DNA from: Roseibium sp. MMSF_3544
GTDB taxonomy: Bacteria > Pseudomonadota > Alphaproteobacteria > Rhizobiales > Stappiaceae
DNA length: 64,000 nucleotides
Direction: 5' to 3'
NCBI RefSeq assembly: GCF_030732845.1
Contig: NZ_JASHKA010000002.1
Location: 186,001-250,000, forward strand
The translations under genes and the position numbers were made by a program. This document shows positions 1 through 7,092 of this stretch, piece by piece. Every line of letters begins with the position of its first letter. The stretch's first letter is position 1. The notes under the pieces are model-generated. The model did no database searches and was not told the DNA's origin. It worked only from the letters and a program-made list of their open reading frames with translations.

Positions 1-2
1 CG

Positions 3-1154
3 TTCCACATCGGTCCTGCGACAGTTGCAACGCCGGGCTTTCTCCCCGGTCTCACAACATTGCATGAAAACGGCGCGGCTCTCTCTTTCGCGGACCTCTT
101 CGCTCCCGCGATCGAGGCCGGCCGATCCGGTCACCGGGTCACCCGGTATCAGCATTACCTGTCGACGGTGGTGCGGCCGATTCTGACCGCGACTGCGCCT
201 GCGCGAACTCTCTTCGCCCCTTCAGGTGATCTCGCGGCTGCCGGATCGGATTTCTACAATTCAGACCTTGCCGATCTGTTTTCCGAACTGGCGCGCTCCA
301 GCTGGCTTCAAACAGGTGCCGCCGACCGGCTGCTGGCGATGCAGCAAGGCAGCGGACATCTGACACGGGAAGACCTGGAAGGATACGAAGTGGTTGCGCG
401 TGAGCCGCTTGGTGTTGATGTTGGCGGCGCAACCGTTTTTCTCAATCCGTTGCCGGCCGCATGCGGTACGCTGATCAGCTACGCATTCATGCAACTGGAT
501 GGCTGCGATATGACCGGCATGGCCAATGCGCTTAACGCAACCGACAAGGCGCGCCTGTCGGCCCGTGGAGATCTCGGCAGGCTTTTGGATCGCCCGCTGC
601 GCCAGAAGGGAACGACGCATATTTCGACTGTCGACGCCTCCGGGAACGCCTGTTCGGTCACCGTGTCCAACGGAACCGGCAATGGTGAGATCGTCGACGG
701 CTACGGTTTCATGCCGAACAACATTCTCGGAGAAGAGGATGTCAATCCGCACGGTTCGGCCGACTGGCCGGCGGACACGAGGCTTGCCTCGATGATGTGC
801 CCGACCCTGATCGACGCACCGGATGGACGCCTGATCGCGCTTGGGTCAGGTGGGTCCAACAGGATCCGCTCGGCGATCTTTCAGGTTGTCGCCCGCATGT
901 GCCTTGCAGACGCCGAGCTGGCGGAGGCTGTACGCGCACCGCGGCTCCACGTCGAAAATGATCATCTCGACGTCGAAGAACCCGGCGCAGGCGGTGCGAT
1001 TGCGCCCCTGCAAGACCTTTTCCCGGATCACCGCATCTGGCCGGAAAAAAACATGTTCTTCGGCGGTGTGCATGCTGTCTGCGCCGACAGCAGCGGGCAG
1101 TTTACGAGCATTGGAGACGATCGCAGGGAAGGTGCAGCGATCGTCGTTGCGTGA
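3..1154 (+). CDS. Gamma-glutamyltransferase family protein, 3' part (5' end outside window)
   Basis: The frame is open from the first bases of the window, so the N-terminus is missing; about 383 residues are visible out of the roughly 500-600 usual for the family. The family cleaves gamma-glutamyl bonds (glutathione and conjugates) and matures by autocleavage in front of a threonine. The TTHIS motif, with the probable catalytic Thr at codon 612-614, and a glycine-rich GSGGSNRI oxyanion segment near base 845 both fit. The segment ATPGFLPGL before the first possible internal start (TTG at 60) is also family-like, so that TTG is not the true start. Substrate is unknown; cephalosporin acylase-type relatives share this fold. 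No gene follows in the same direction for 6 kb, so it looks like the last gene of its transcript. Confidence 0.9.
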   Translation, partial: FHIGPATVATPGFLPGLTTLHENGAALSFADLFAPAIEAGRSGHRVTRYQHYLSTVVRPILTATAPARTLFAPSGDLAAAGSDFYNSDLADLFSELARSSWLQTGAADRLLAMQQGSGHLTREDLEGYEVVAREPLGVDVGGATVFLNPLPAACGTLISYAFMQLDGCDMTGMANALNATDKARLSARGDLGRLLDRPLRQKGTTHISTVDASGNACSVTVSNGTGNGEIVDGYGFMPNNILGEEDVNPHGSADWPADTRLASMMCPTLIDAPDGRLIALGSGGSNRIRSAIFQVVARMCLADAELAEAVRAPRLHVENDHLDVEEPGAGGAIAPLQDLFPDHRIWPEKNMFFGGVHAVCADSSGQFTSIGDDRREGAAIVVA

Positions 1155-1611
1155 GGCTGGATCGCAGGGCGCGGCCAAATCAGCTTGTAGCTCGTCCGGG
1201 ATGACGGTGGAGGGTATGGATATCACGAAAATCTACCCTCAAAACCGTCTTCTTCATCCTGAGGAGCCGCTTTAGCGGCGTCTCGAAGGATAGGCGGCAG
1301 GCTCTTGATTTGGCAGAGCATTCTTCGAGACGGACCTGGCGCTCCTCCTCAGGATTAGGCAAGGGCGCCCGTCGACAGAGCACATTCGCAACGATTGTCC
1401 TCCCTGTCTCTGAAGGCGCCGCGCTAACGTCGGTTCTTGAGTTGCGTATGAACGGGCGCGAGCGGAGCGCGGTGTCCCCCCTTGCTGTCGAAGACCGTTT
1501 GCCAGCCATGTGTCCCGGGTGATGCTGGAAGCTCTCTAACAAGCGCGGATCTTTTCGTGCGGTCCTGAAACCTCGAAGGCTGCGCCTGGGCCTTTCGAAC
1601 CTCAGGCCACC
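1155..1611. other. Intergenic stretch holding a paired dispersed repeat
   Basis: 457 bases between the transferase stop and a tiny lipoprotein gene. The only structure I can support is the inverted repeat pair annotated separately at 1250-1358. Short open frames here have no RBS-supported start and no recognisable protein features. Confidence 0.6.
1250..1358. repeat. Intergenic inverted-repeat element, copy 1
   Basis: Two arms of about 40 bp (about 1250-1291 and 1319-1358) are imperfect reverse complements of each other, both containing the core 'TTCGAGACG ... CTCCTCAGGAT' when read in the same sense. They are separated by about 27 bp. A related arm occurs at about 18100-18145 in this window. 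Such 'cgagacg/tcctcagga' palindromic elements are common between genes of Rhizobiales-like genomes; function unknown. Confidence 0.7.
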
Positions 1612-1728
1612 TCAATAGCCTCGCCGTTCTTCCGTGGACGGCGGCTCAGAGGTCGTCGGTCCGGCTGTCTGGCAACCGGCGAGCACCGGTCCCAAGAGCA
1701 TCGCGGCCAGCAACAGTTTCACTTTCAT
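1612..1728 (-). CDS. Small lipoprotein, 38 residues
   Basis: A very short gene on the minus strand: ATG at 1728, TGA at 1612-1614. The product starts with two lysines, has a hydrophobic run of about 13 residues and a textbook lipobox (LAGC, Cys at 19), followed by about 19 mature residues rich in Thr, Pro, Ser and Glu and ending RRGY. GGAG sits six bases before the ATG. This size and layout match entericidin-like or other orphan outer-membrane lipoproteins, but I cannot assign a family. Mature peptide would be anchored by the lipid on Cys19. Convergent with the upstream transferase, upstream of yigZ on the same strand but separated from it by about 90 bases. Confidence 0.65.
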   Translation of the reverse strand: MKVKLLLAAMLLGPVLAGCQTAGPTTSEPPSTEERRGY

Positions 1729-1821
1729 CTTCAACTCCGTCTCTTCGTACACCGGAGTTACGTAAACATCAGCCTCCGCCGATCACCGAAATCTGCAAAT
1801 CCTTCGCGAAAGCGTCGGGGG

Positions 1822-2379
1822 TCACGACAATTGCAGCGCGGCGAGATCCTCTTCCGGCCCCTCGACGGTCAGCGTGACGCCATCTTCGGTGAAAGCCCTT
1901 GTGACCACCTTGAGCCCGAGCGCGGCGATCCGGCGTTCAAGCTCGGAGCTCGATGCGAAGTCTGCACTGATGGTCCGGGTGATCATCTTCTGGAATGGGA
2001 CCAGCTCGGCTGCGTTGATCGCGTCCTGCGCCGCGCCGGAATAGGCGCGGGCAAGGCCTCCGCCACCGAGTTTCGTGCCACCGAAATAGCGCACGACCAA
2101 AACGGCACAATTGATCAGTTCTGCACCCTGCAGAACCCTCTGCGTCGGCATGCCGGAGGTTCCGGCCGGTTCGCCGTCATCCTTGCCACTTTCCTCGATA
2201 CGGCCATCGTTCATGAGGCGGCGGTGCGCCGTGACGATATGGTTGGCCTTTTTGTGTTCCTTACGCAGTTCCTCGAGACGCAAGTCAAACCGGTCAACCG
2301 GTACCAGATACGCCAGAAAGCGGGATTTCCGATCTTCCAGAAACCCCTCCGACTCCCGGGTCACGGTTTTGAAGGGCAT
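1822..2379 (-). CDS. yigZ: YigZ/IMPACT family protein
   Basis: 185 residues, the usual length for bacterial YigZ (UPF0029 N-terminal domain plus a small C-terminal ferredoxin-like domain). Family signatures are clear: DDGEPAGTSG near residues 67-76 and VVRYFGGTKLGGGG near residues 94-107. The biochemical role of YigZ is not settled; eukaryotic IMPACT regulates translation through GCN1, and the bacterial proteins are thought to bind nucleic acid. The ATG lies two bases after the stop of the dCTP deaminase gene, so the two are surely co-transcribed. Confidence 0.92.
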   Translation of the reverse strand: MPFKTVTRESEGFLEDRKSRFLAYLVPVDRFDLRLEELRKEHKKANHIVTAHRRLMNDGRIEESGKDDGEPAGTSGMPTQRVLQGAELINCAVLVVRYFGGTKLGGGGLARAYSGAAQDAINAAELVPFQKMITRTISADFASSSELERRIAALGLKVVTRAFTEDGVTLTVEGPEEDLAALQLS

Positions 2380-2381
2380 TT

Positions 2382-3518
2382 TTAGGTGGGCACCCTGAAG
2401 TGTTTCGACAGCTTCAGGGCCTGTCCCTGATAGTTCGAACCGATGCCTTCGCCGTAAAGTGTCTCGGGACGTTCGGCCATGTGCTCATAAACCAGTCGTC
2501 CGATGGTTTGGCCGTGTTCGACGATGAAGGGCACATCATGCGAGCGCACTTCCAGCACGGCCCGCGAGCCGACGCCGCCTGCGCCGGCATGGCCGAAGCC
2601 GGGGTCGAAGAAACCGGCATAGTGAACGCGGAACTCGCCGACGAGGGGGTCGAAGGGCACCATCTCGGCCGCATAGTCCGGCGGCACGTGCACGGCTTCC
2701 TGGCTCACCAGAATGTAGAATGCATTCGGGTCAAGGATCAGCTCGCCTTTCCGGCGCCGATGAATGGGCTCCCAGAAGTCGAGCGGGTCCTGTGCACCGA
2801 CTGCATCGACGTCGATCAGGCCGGAATGATGTTTGGCCCGATAGCCGATCAGACTTCCGGGGCCATCGCCTTCCAGATCGATCGACAACTGCACACCGCC
2901 GCCGATGCGTTCGTTGCCGCCGCTCATCAATGTGTGCGTTCTGTGAACGTCCTCCAGATCGGCGTCCGGAATCAGTGCTTGCCCGCGCCGGAAACGGATC
3001 TGGCTGAGACGGGATCCACTGCGCACGAGGATTGGAAAGGTAAGGGGTGAAATTTCCGCGTAAAGAGGGCCGGTGTACCCGGCAGGTACGGTGTCGAAAG
3101 CAAGGCCATGGTCGGTGATGACACGGGTAAAGACGTCGAGCCGCCCTGTTGAGCTTTTCGGGTTGGCGGTCGCCGAGATGTCCGCGGCCAGGGCCAGGCT
3201 CTCCTGCAGCGGCACGATATAGACGCAGCCGGTCTCCAGCACCGCGCCGTCCTTCAGGTCGACGGTGTGAAGCTTCAGCTCTTCCAGCCGGTCGGCAACG
3301 CGGATGTCGGGGCCGGGCAGGAAACTGGCGCGCACGCGGTAGGCGACCGCTCCAAGGCGCAAATCGAGGCTTGCCGGCTGGATCTGGCCGCTCACCGGGG
3401 CCTCGGTTGCAGAAATTTCTCCGGCCACGAACATCGCGCGAATGATCCGCTCGGGCAAGATACCGTTTGCTTTAAGAGTTGCGCTTCCGTCCAAGGCCCG
3501 CCCCGCTGACACGTTCAT
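2382..3518 (-). CDS. dcd: 2'-deoxycytidine 5'-triphosphate deaminase (long PF06559 form)
   Basis: 378 residues, about twice the size of E. coli Dcd and typical of the alphaproteobacterial long form, which appears to be an internal duplication of the dUTPase-like fold. It converts dCTP to dUTP to feed thymidylate synthesis. The conserved substrate loop is visible as PKSSTGRLDVFTR near residues 118-130, and a second copy-like half follows (VPPDYAAEMVPFDP near residue 280). ATG at 3518 chosen because it is the first in-frame start and the family begins shortly before a conserved segment. yigZ follows two bases downstream; upstream lies the metZ leader, read divergently. Confidence 0.9.
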   Translation of the reverse strand: MNVSAGRALDGSATLKANGILPERIIRAMFVAGEISATEAPVSGQIQPASLDLRLGAVAYRVRASFLPGPDIRVADRLEELKLHTVDLKDGAVLETGCVYIVPLQESLALAADISATANPKSSTGRLDVFTRVITDHGLAFDTVPAGYTGPLYAEISPLTFPILVRSGSRLSQIRFRRGQALIPDADLEDVHRTHTLMSGGNERIGGGVQLSIDLEGDGPGSLIGYRAKHHSGLIDVDAVGAQDPLDFWEPIHRRRKGELILDPNAFYILVSQEAVHVPPDYAAEMVPFDPLVGEFRVHYAGFFDPGFGHAGAGGVGSRAVLEVRSHDVPFIVEHGQTIGRLVYEHMAERPETLYGEGIGSNYQGQALKLSKHFRVPT

Positions 3519-3654
3519 CGAGAATTTCCAGATTCTTTCCCTTTGGAATCCTTAAAGGATGGTTTGGTTCCAGCCAACCGTGTTTGTCGAAGGTGCTGCC
3601 TTTTCGCCAAAGATGATTGACCCTCGCACCCTTTTCCCGTAGGACAGACCCATT

Positions 3655-3712
3655 CCGTGGTGATTTGGGCCGGCCGGCTTGCAGCCACGTTAAACAACTC
3701 GCTAAAAAAGGC
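3655..3712 (+). ncRNA. SAM-II riboswitch aptamer upstream of metZ
   Basis: The leader of metZ carries the SAM-II consensus: CGTGGTGATTTG, then GCCGGC, CTTGCAGCCACG, TTAAACAA and CGCTAAA in the right order and spacing. In the known structure the GCCACG segment pairs back with CGTGGT to form P1 and the 3' CGCTAAA strand forms the pseudoknot. SAM-II elements are an alphaproteobacterial class found in front of metA/metZ/metX genes and switch expression off when S-adenosylmethionine is abundant. It is immediately followed by a strong terminator-like hairpin. Confidence 0.93.
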
Positions 3713-3722
3713 CGGAGGTGCG

Positions 3723-3750
3723 AACCCCGGTCTTGAGGCTGGGGTTTTTT
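3723..3750 (+). terminator. Rho-independent terminator-like hairpin in the metZ leader (riboswitch expression platform)
   Basis: AACCCCGGTC (3723-3732) pairs with GGCTGGGGTT (3737-3746) around a TTGA loop, ten pairs with two wobbles, and the 3' arm runs into six T (3745-3750). It starts about ten bases after the SAM-II aptamer and ends 21 bases before the metZ ATG, so it is placed to attenuate transcription when the aptamer is folded with ligand. Confidence 0.75.
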
Positions 3751-3771
3751 GCGTTTGGAGCGAAGAAGAAG

Positions 3772-4971
3772 ATGACTGAGACCACCAAGACCGGAAACAA
3801 GAACTGGCGTCCTGCGACAACTCTGGTTCACGGCGGCACCATGCGCTCGCCCTTTGGTGAAACCTCGGAGGCCATGTATCTGACCCAGGGCTTTGTCTAC
3901 GACAACGCCGAAGCAGCAGAAGCGCGCTTCAACGGCGAAGACCCGGGTTTCGTCTATTCCCGGTATGCAAATCCGACCGTCTCCATGTTCGAGGACCGTA
4001 TCAAGGCACTGGAAGGCGCAGAAGCCGCCCGCGGAACCGCCAGCGGCATGGCCGCTGTCAATCTGGCGCTGATGGCGTCGGTCAAGGCTGGTGACCACGT
4101 GATTGCCGCCAAGGCGCTCTTCGGCTCTTGCCGCTATATCTGTGAAACCCTGCTGCCACGTTTCGGCGTGGAAAGCACGCTGGTTGACGGAACCGATATC
4201 CAGCAGTGGAAGGCTGCTGTGCGACCGAACACGCGCGCATTGTTTCTGGAAAGCCCGACCAATCCGACGCTGGAAGTGATTGATATTCCAGCTGTTGCCG
4301 ACATTGCCAAGACGGCAGGCGCGCGCCTGATCGTCGACAACGTTTTTGCAACGCCGCTTTACCAATCGCCGCTCCAGCTTGGCGCGGACGTGGTTGTCTA
4401 TTCGGCAACCAAGCACATTGACGGACAGGGCCGGTGTCTTGGGGGGGTGGTGCTCTCGGATGAGGAATGGATCACCGAAGAGGTAATGCCTTTCGTCAAG
4501 CATACTGGTCCGCACATGAGCCCGTTCAATGCCTGGGTGCTTATGAAGGGGCTGGAAACACTTCCCATACGCGTTGCCCGCCAGACCGATACTGCCGGAC
4601 GGATTGCAGATTTCCTCGCCGGCCGGTCCAAGGTCAGCCGCCTGATCTACCCCGGGCGGGACGATCACCCGCAGGCGGAGCTTGCCAGGCGGCAGATGCG
4701 TGCCGGATCCACAATGGTGGCGCTCGAAATCGAAGGCGGCAAGGAGGCCGCATTCCGTTTCACCAATGCGTTGGAAATCATCCGGATTTCCAACAATCTG
4801 GGCGATGCAAAGAGCCTCATCACCCATCCGGCGACTACGACACACCAGTCGATCGGTGAGGAAGCGCGCGCGGAACTTGGGATCACCGATGGCATTCTGC
4901 GCCTCTCAGTCGGTCTCGAGGATCCGGAGGATCTTCTGGAGGACGTCGAAAAGGCGCTAAGTGCAGTCTGA
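3772..4971 (+). CDS. metZ: O-succinylhomoserine sulfhydrylase (PLP, Cys/Met metabolism family)
   Basis: 399 residues. Cys/Met-metabolism PLP enzyme that makes homocysteine directly from O-succinylhomoserine and sulfide. The PLP lysine is K214 in the motif YSATKHIDG; the substrate loop YSRYANPT is near residue 65 and IVDNVFATP near residue 185. I chose ATG 3772 (MTETTK) instead of the GTG at 3718, because the longer frame would read through the terminator hairpin and give an extension foreign to the family. Control by the SAM-II riboswitch directly upstream supports a role in methionine synthesis over methionine gamma-lyase or cystathionine synthase activity. Confidence 0.93.
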   Translation: MTETTKTGNKNWRPATTLVHGGTMRSPFGETSEAMYLTQGFVYDNAEAAEARFNGEDPGFVYSRYANPTVSMFEDRIKALEGAEAARGTASGMAAVNLALMASVKAGDHVIAAKALFGSCRYICETLLPRFGVESTLVDGTDIQQWKAAVRPNTRALFLESPTNPTLEVIDIPAVADIAKTAGARLIVDNVFATPLYQSPLQLGADVVVYSATKHIDGQGRCLGGVVLSDEEWITEEVMPFVKHTGPHMSPFNAWVLMKGLETLPIRVARQTDTAGRIADFLAGRSKVSRLIYPGRDDHPQAELARRQMRAGSTMVALEIEGGKEAAFRFTNALEIIRISNNLGDAKSLITHPATTTHQSIGEEARAELGITDGILRLSVGLEDPEDLLEDVEKALSAV

Positions 4972-5007
4972 GGACAAGCCGGGTATCTCGATGCGGAACG
5001 GTCGCGG

Positions 5008-5036
5008 AATGGGCGCACCATGTGGTGTTGCCCATT
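5008..5036. terminator. Bidirectional hairpin between convergent metZ and LysR genes
   Basis: AATGGGC (5008-5014) pairs with GCCCATT (5030-5036), and the inner CACCA/TGGTG also pairs, giving a 12-pair interrupted stem exactly between two convergent stops. There is no T run, so it may be a Rho-assisted or processing hairpin and not a classical terminator. Confidence 0.45.
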
Positions 5037-5977
5037 CAGGAGCAGCTATTGGTGACGGCAACTGCGTCAGGTGCGACGCTGCTTTTTGACTGCGATTTCA
5101 AGAAATTGACGAGCAGCCTGAGGCACTCGACCCGTTTGTTTTGCTCTGGAAAGTAGAGATAGAACGGCGGCAAGTCCTTGGCAAAAGGTTCAAGCAGCGT
5201 CGCGAGTTCTCCGGTCTTGAGATGCTCCTGCATCGTCGCCTTCATCGACCAGCCAATGCCGTGGCCCTCACACGCCGCCTGAATGACACCCGCCGCAGAA
5301 TCGAAAATCAGCCGTGCCGGCGGATCAATGCACGTGTCTTGACCGTCCTCGGAAACCCACCACTCCCGCAGCATGCCAGATGTTGGGTGCCTGTGCCGAA
5401 CACACTGGTGGCCAAGCAGATCACGCGGCCTTACGGGTGTGCCGTGGGCGCGGAGATAGGACGGAGCGGCAAAGAATGCGGACTTGATCGGCGGGGTAAT
5501 GCGGACGGCGATCATGTCTTGGCTCAGCACGTCACCCATGCGGATGCCGCAATGGAAGCCCTGGCGGTTAATGTCCACCAGTTCCTCGTTCCACGACAAC
5601 TCCAGATTAATGCCGGGGTTATCGGCCAGGAAATCTTTCAAGTGTGGGGCGAGGGCTGCGATATAGGCCCCTCGTGACAGGCTCAGCCGCAAGGTCCCCG
5701 TGGTGGACCGGGCCATCTCCTTGGTTTTCTTGAAGGCATAGGTCAGATCGCGATGCGCCGGGGCCGCAGCCTCGAACAGGACCCTTCCGGCTTCTGTCAA
5801 TTCAACGCTGCGCGTCGTCCGGAAAAACAGCTCAATACCCAACCGTTCTTCAAGCGCCTTTAATTGCAGGCTTACGGCGGAAGCTCCGACACCAAGGGCG
5901 GTTGCTGCCGAGCGCATCGAACCCTCGCGAACGATGGTCAGAAAGACTTCAATGCCGTGGGTGGGTATGCGTTCCAT
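5036..5977 (-). CDS. LysR family transcriptional regulator
   Basis: 313 residues with the standard LysR layout: winged helix-turn-helix at residues about 5-64 (GSMRSAATALGVGASAVSLQ) and a periplasmic-binding-protein-like effector domain to about residue 295. Nearest general type is the GcvA/AmpR-like branch, but no effector can be deduced. It is divergent from the EamA exporter gene with 104 bases between starts, and a TTTGA-N5-TCAAA palindrome lies just upstream of its ATG. This is the classic arrangement of a LysR protein controlling the neighbouring transporter and itself. Confidence 0.9.
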   Translation of the reverse strand: MERIPTHGIEVFLTIVREGSMRSAATALGVGASAVSLQLKALEERLGIELFFRTTRSVELTEAGRVLFEAAAPAHRDLTYAFKKTKEMARSTTGTLRLSLSRGAYIAALAPHLKDFLADNPGINLELSWNEELVDINRQGFHCGIRMGDVLSQDMIAVRITPPIKSAFFAAPSYLRAHGTPVRPRDLLGHQCVRHRHPTSGMLREWWVSEDGQDTCIDPPARLIFDSAAGVIQAACEGHGIGWSMKATMQEHLKTGELATLLEPFAKDLPPFYLYFPEQNKRVECLRLLVNFLKSQSKSSVAPDAVAVTNSCS

Positions 5978-5979
5978 TG

Positions 5980-5994
5980 TTTGAGAATATCAAA
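5980..5994. promoter_or_regulatory. Candidate LysR operator
   Basis: Perfect interrupted palindrome TTTGA-GAATA-TCAAA, containing the T-N11-A pattern of LysR boxes, three bases upstream of the lysR ATG (5977) and about 90 bases upstream of the divergent exporter start. Position fits autorepression by the LysR protein. Confidence 0.5.
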
Positions 5995-6081
5995 TAATAG
6001 CTTCAGTTTACAACGCATATTCAAATCAATGCTGCTGCTGTATTCCTTGCAAATCGTGAATTCCTCAATAGGGGCAGTGCT

Positions 6082-7014
6082 TTGACGGGCAGCGTGGACA
6101 CCCGGCCGCAGAACATCACGGGAGGTGTTTTGCTGATCGTCGCGACAGCTCTCACAATCTCGATCCAGGATGTCGTCTTCAAATTCCACAGCAGTGAACT
6201 GACCCTCTGGCAAATATTTGCCCTGCGCGGTGTTCTTGCGGTGCCGATGCTGATGGCAGTGCTTTGGCTGCGGGGGGCGCACAAAGGCATCCTGCGCGCT
6301 GCCTTCGGAAAGTGGCCGCTGTTGCGGTCGGTGTTTATCACGACCACCTTCCTGGCGTTTTACGCTGCGATCCCGTTTTTGAGCCTGTCGACCGTTGGCG
6401 CTGCCAATTACATTGCCCCGATCTTCTTGATGTTGCTTTCGGCATTTGTAATCAGGGAAGCTGTTGGACCCTACGGACTGCTGGGTGTGCTGCTTGGATT
6501 TGCCGGGGTAATTGTCTTGTTGCAGCCCGGCACGGACGCCTTCTCCGCCTGGGCGATCCTTCCGGTTGCCGGGGCCGCTTTTTACGCATTGGCGCACATC
6601 ACGACACGATCAAAGTGTCAGGACACGCCACTTCCGGCCCTGGCCTTGTCGCAGACCATCGTCATGTTGTCCGCTGGCCTGATCGTCAGCGGGCTCCTGG
6701 TCTGGCTGAGACCACAGGGCGGTCTTGCCCAGGATTATCCCTATATCTTCGGCCAATGGTCGGATGTCGACCTGACGGATTGGCTTGTGCTTCTGTTGCT
6801 TGCAGGACTTGCGATCGTGATCGGCATGATGCTGGCCGGGGCCTATCAGATCGCGCCGCCTGCCATTGTGTCTACATTCGAGTACAGTTACCTGGTCTTT
6901 GTTGCTGTTTGGGACATTGTCTTCTTCGAAATTGCACCTGATTTTGCATCCGTTTCGGGCATGGTGATGATTGTCACGGCAGGGCTGCTGGTTCTACGCC
7001 GGCGGGCAATATGA
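6082..7014 (+). CDS. EamA/DMT-superfamily transporter
   Basis: 310 residues, about ten hydrophobic segments arranged as two EamA repeats (roughly residues 12-145 and 155-305), as in drug/metabolite exporters of the inner membrane. Substrate unknown. Start is TTG at 6082, supported by AGGGG about eight bases upstream; a GTG four codons further in is the only near alternative. The divergent LysR gene is the obvious regulator. A long hydrophilic N-terminus is absent, as usual in this family. Confidence 0.85.
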   Translation: MTGSVDTRPQNITGGVLLIVATALTISIQDVVFKFHSSELTLWQIFALRGVLAVPMLMAVLWLRGAHKGILRAAFGKWPLLRSVFITTTFLAFYAAIPFLSLSTVGAANYIAPIFLMLLSAFVIREAVGPYGLLGVLLGFAGVIVLLQPGTDAFSAWAILPVAGAAFYALAHITTRSKCQDTPLPALALSQTIVMLSAGLIVSGLLVWLRPQGGLAQDYPYIFGQWSDVDLTDWLVLLLLAGLAIVIGMMLAGAYQIAPPAIVSTFEYSYLVFVAVWDIVFFEIAPDFASVSGMVMIVTAGLLVLRRRAI

Positions 7015-7092
7015 GGCGTCGTCTTTCGCCAGCGCAACTTTCGCCTGGCGTTCGCACGGCACACATTTTGGCACCCGAACTCCGAACAGTGA

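Noticed and set aside
3472-4845. 457-codon minus-strand frame over metZ
   Set aside because: Shadow of metZ; would also run across the SAM-II riboswitch.
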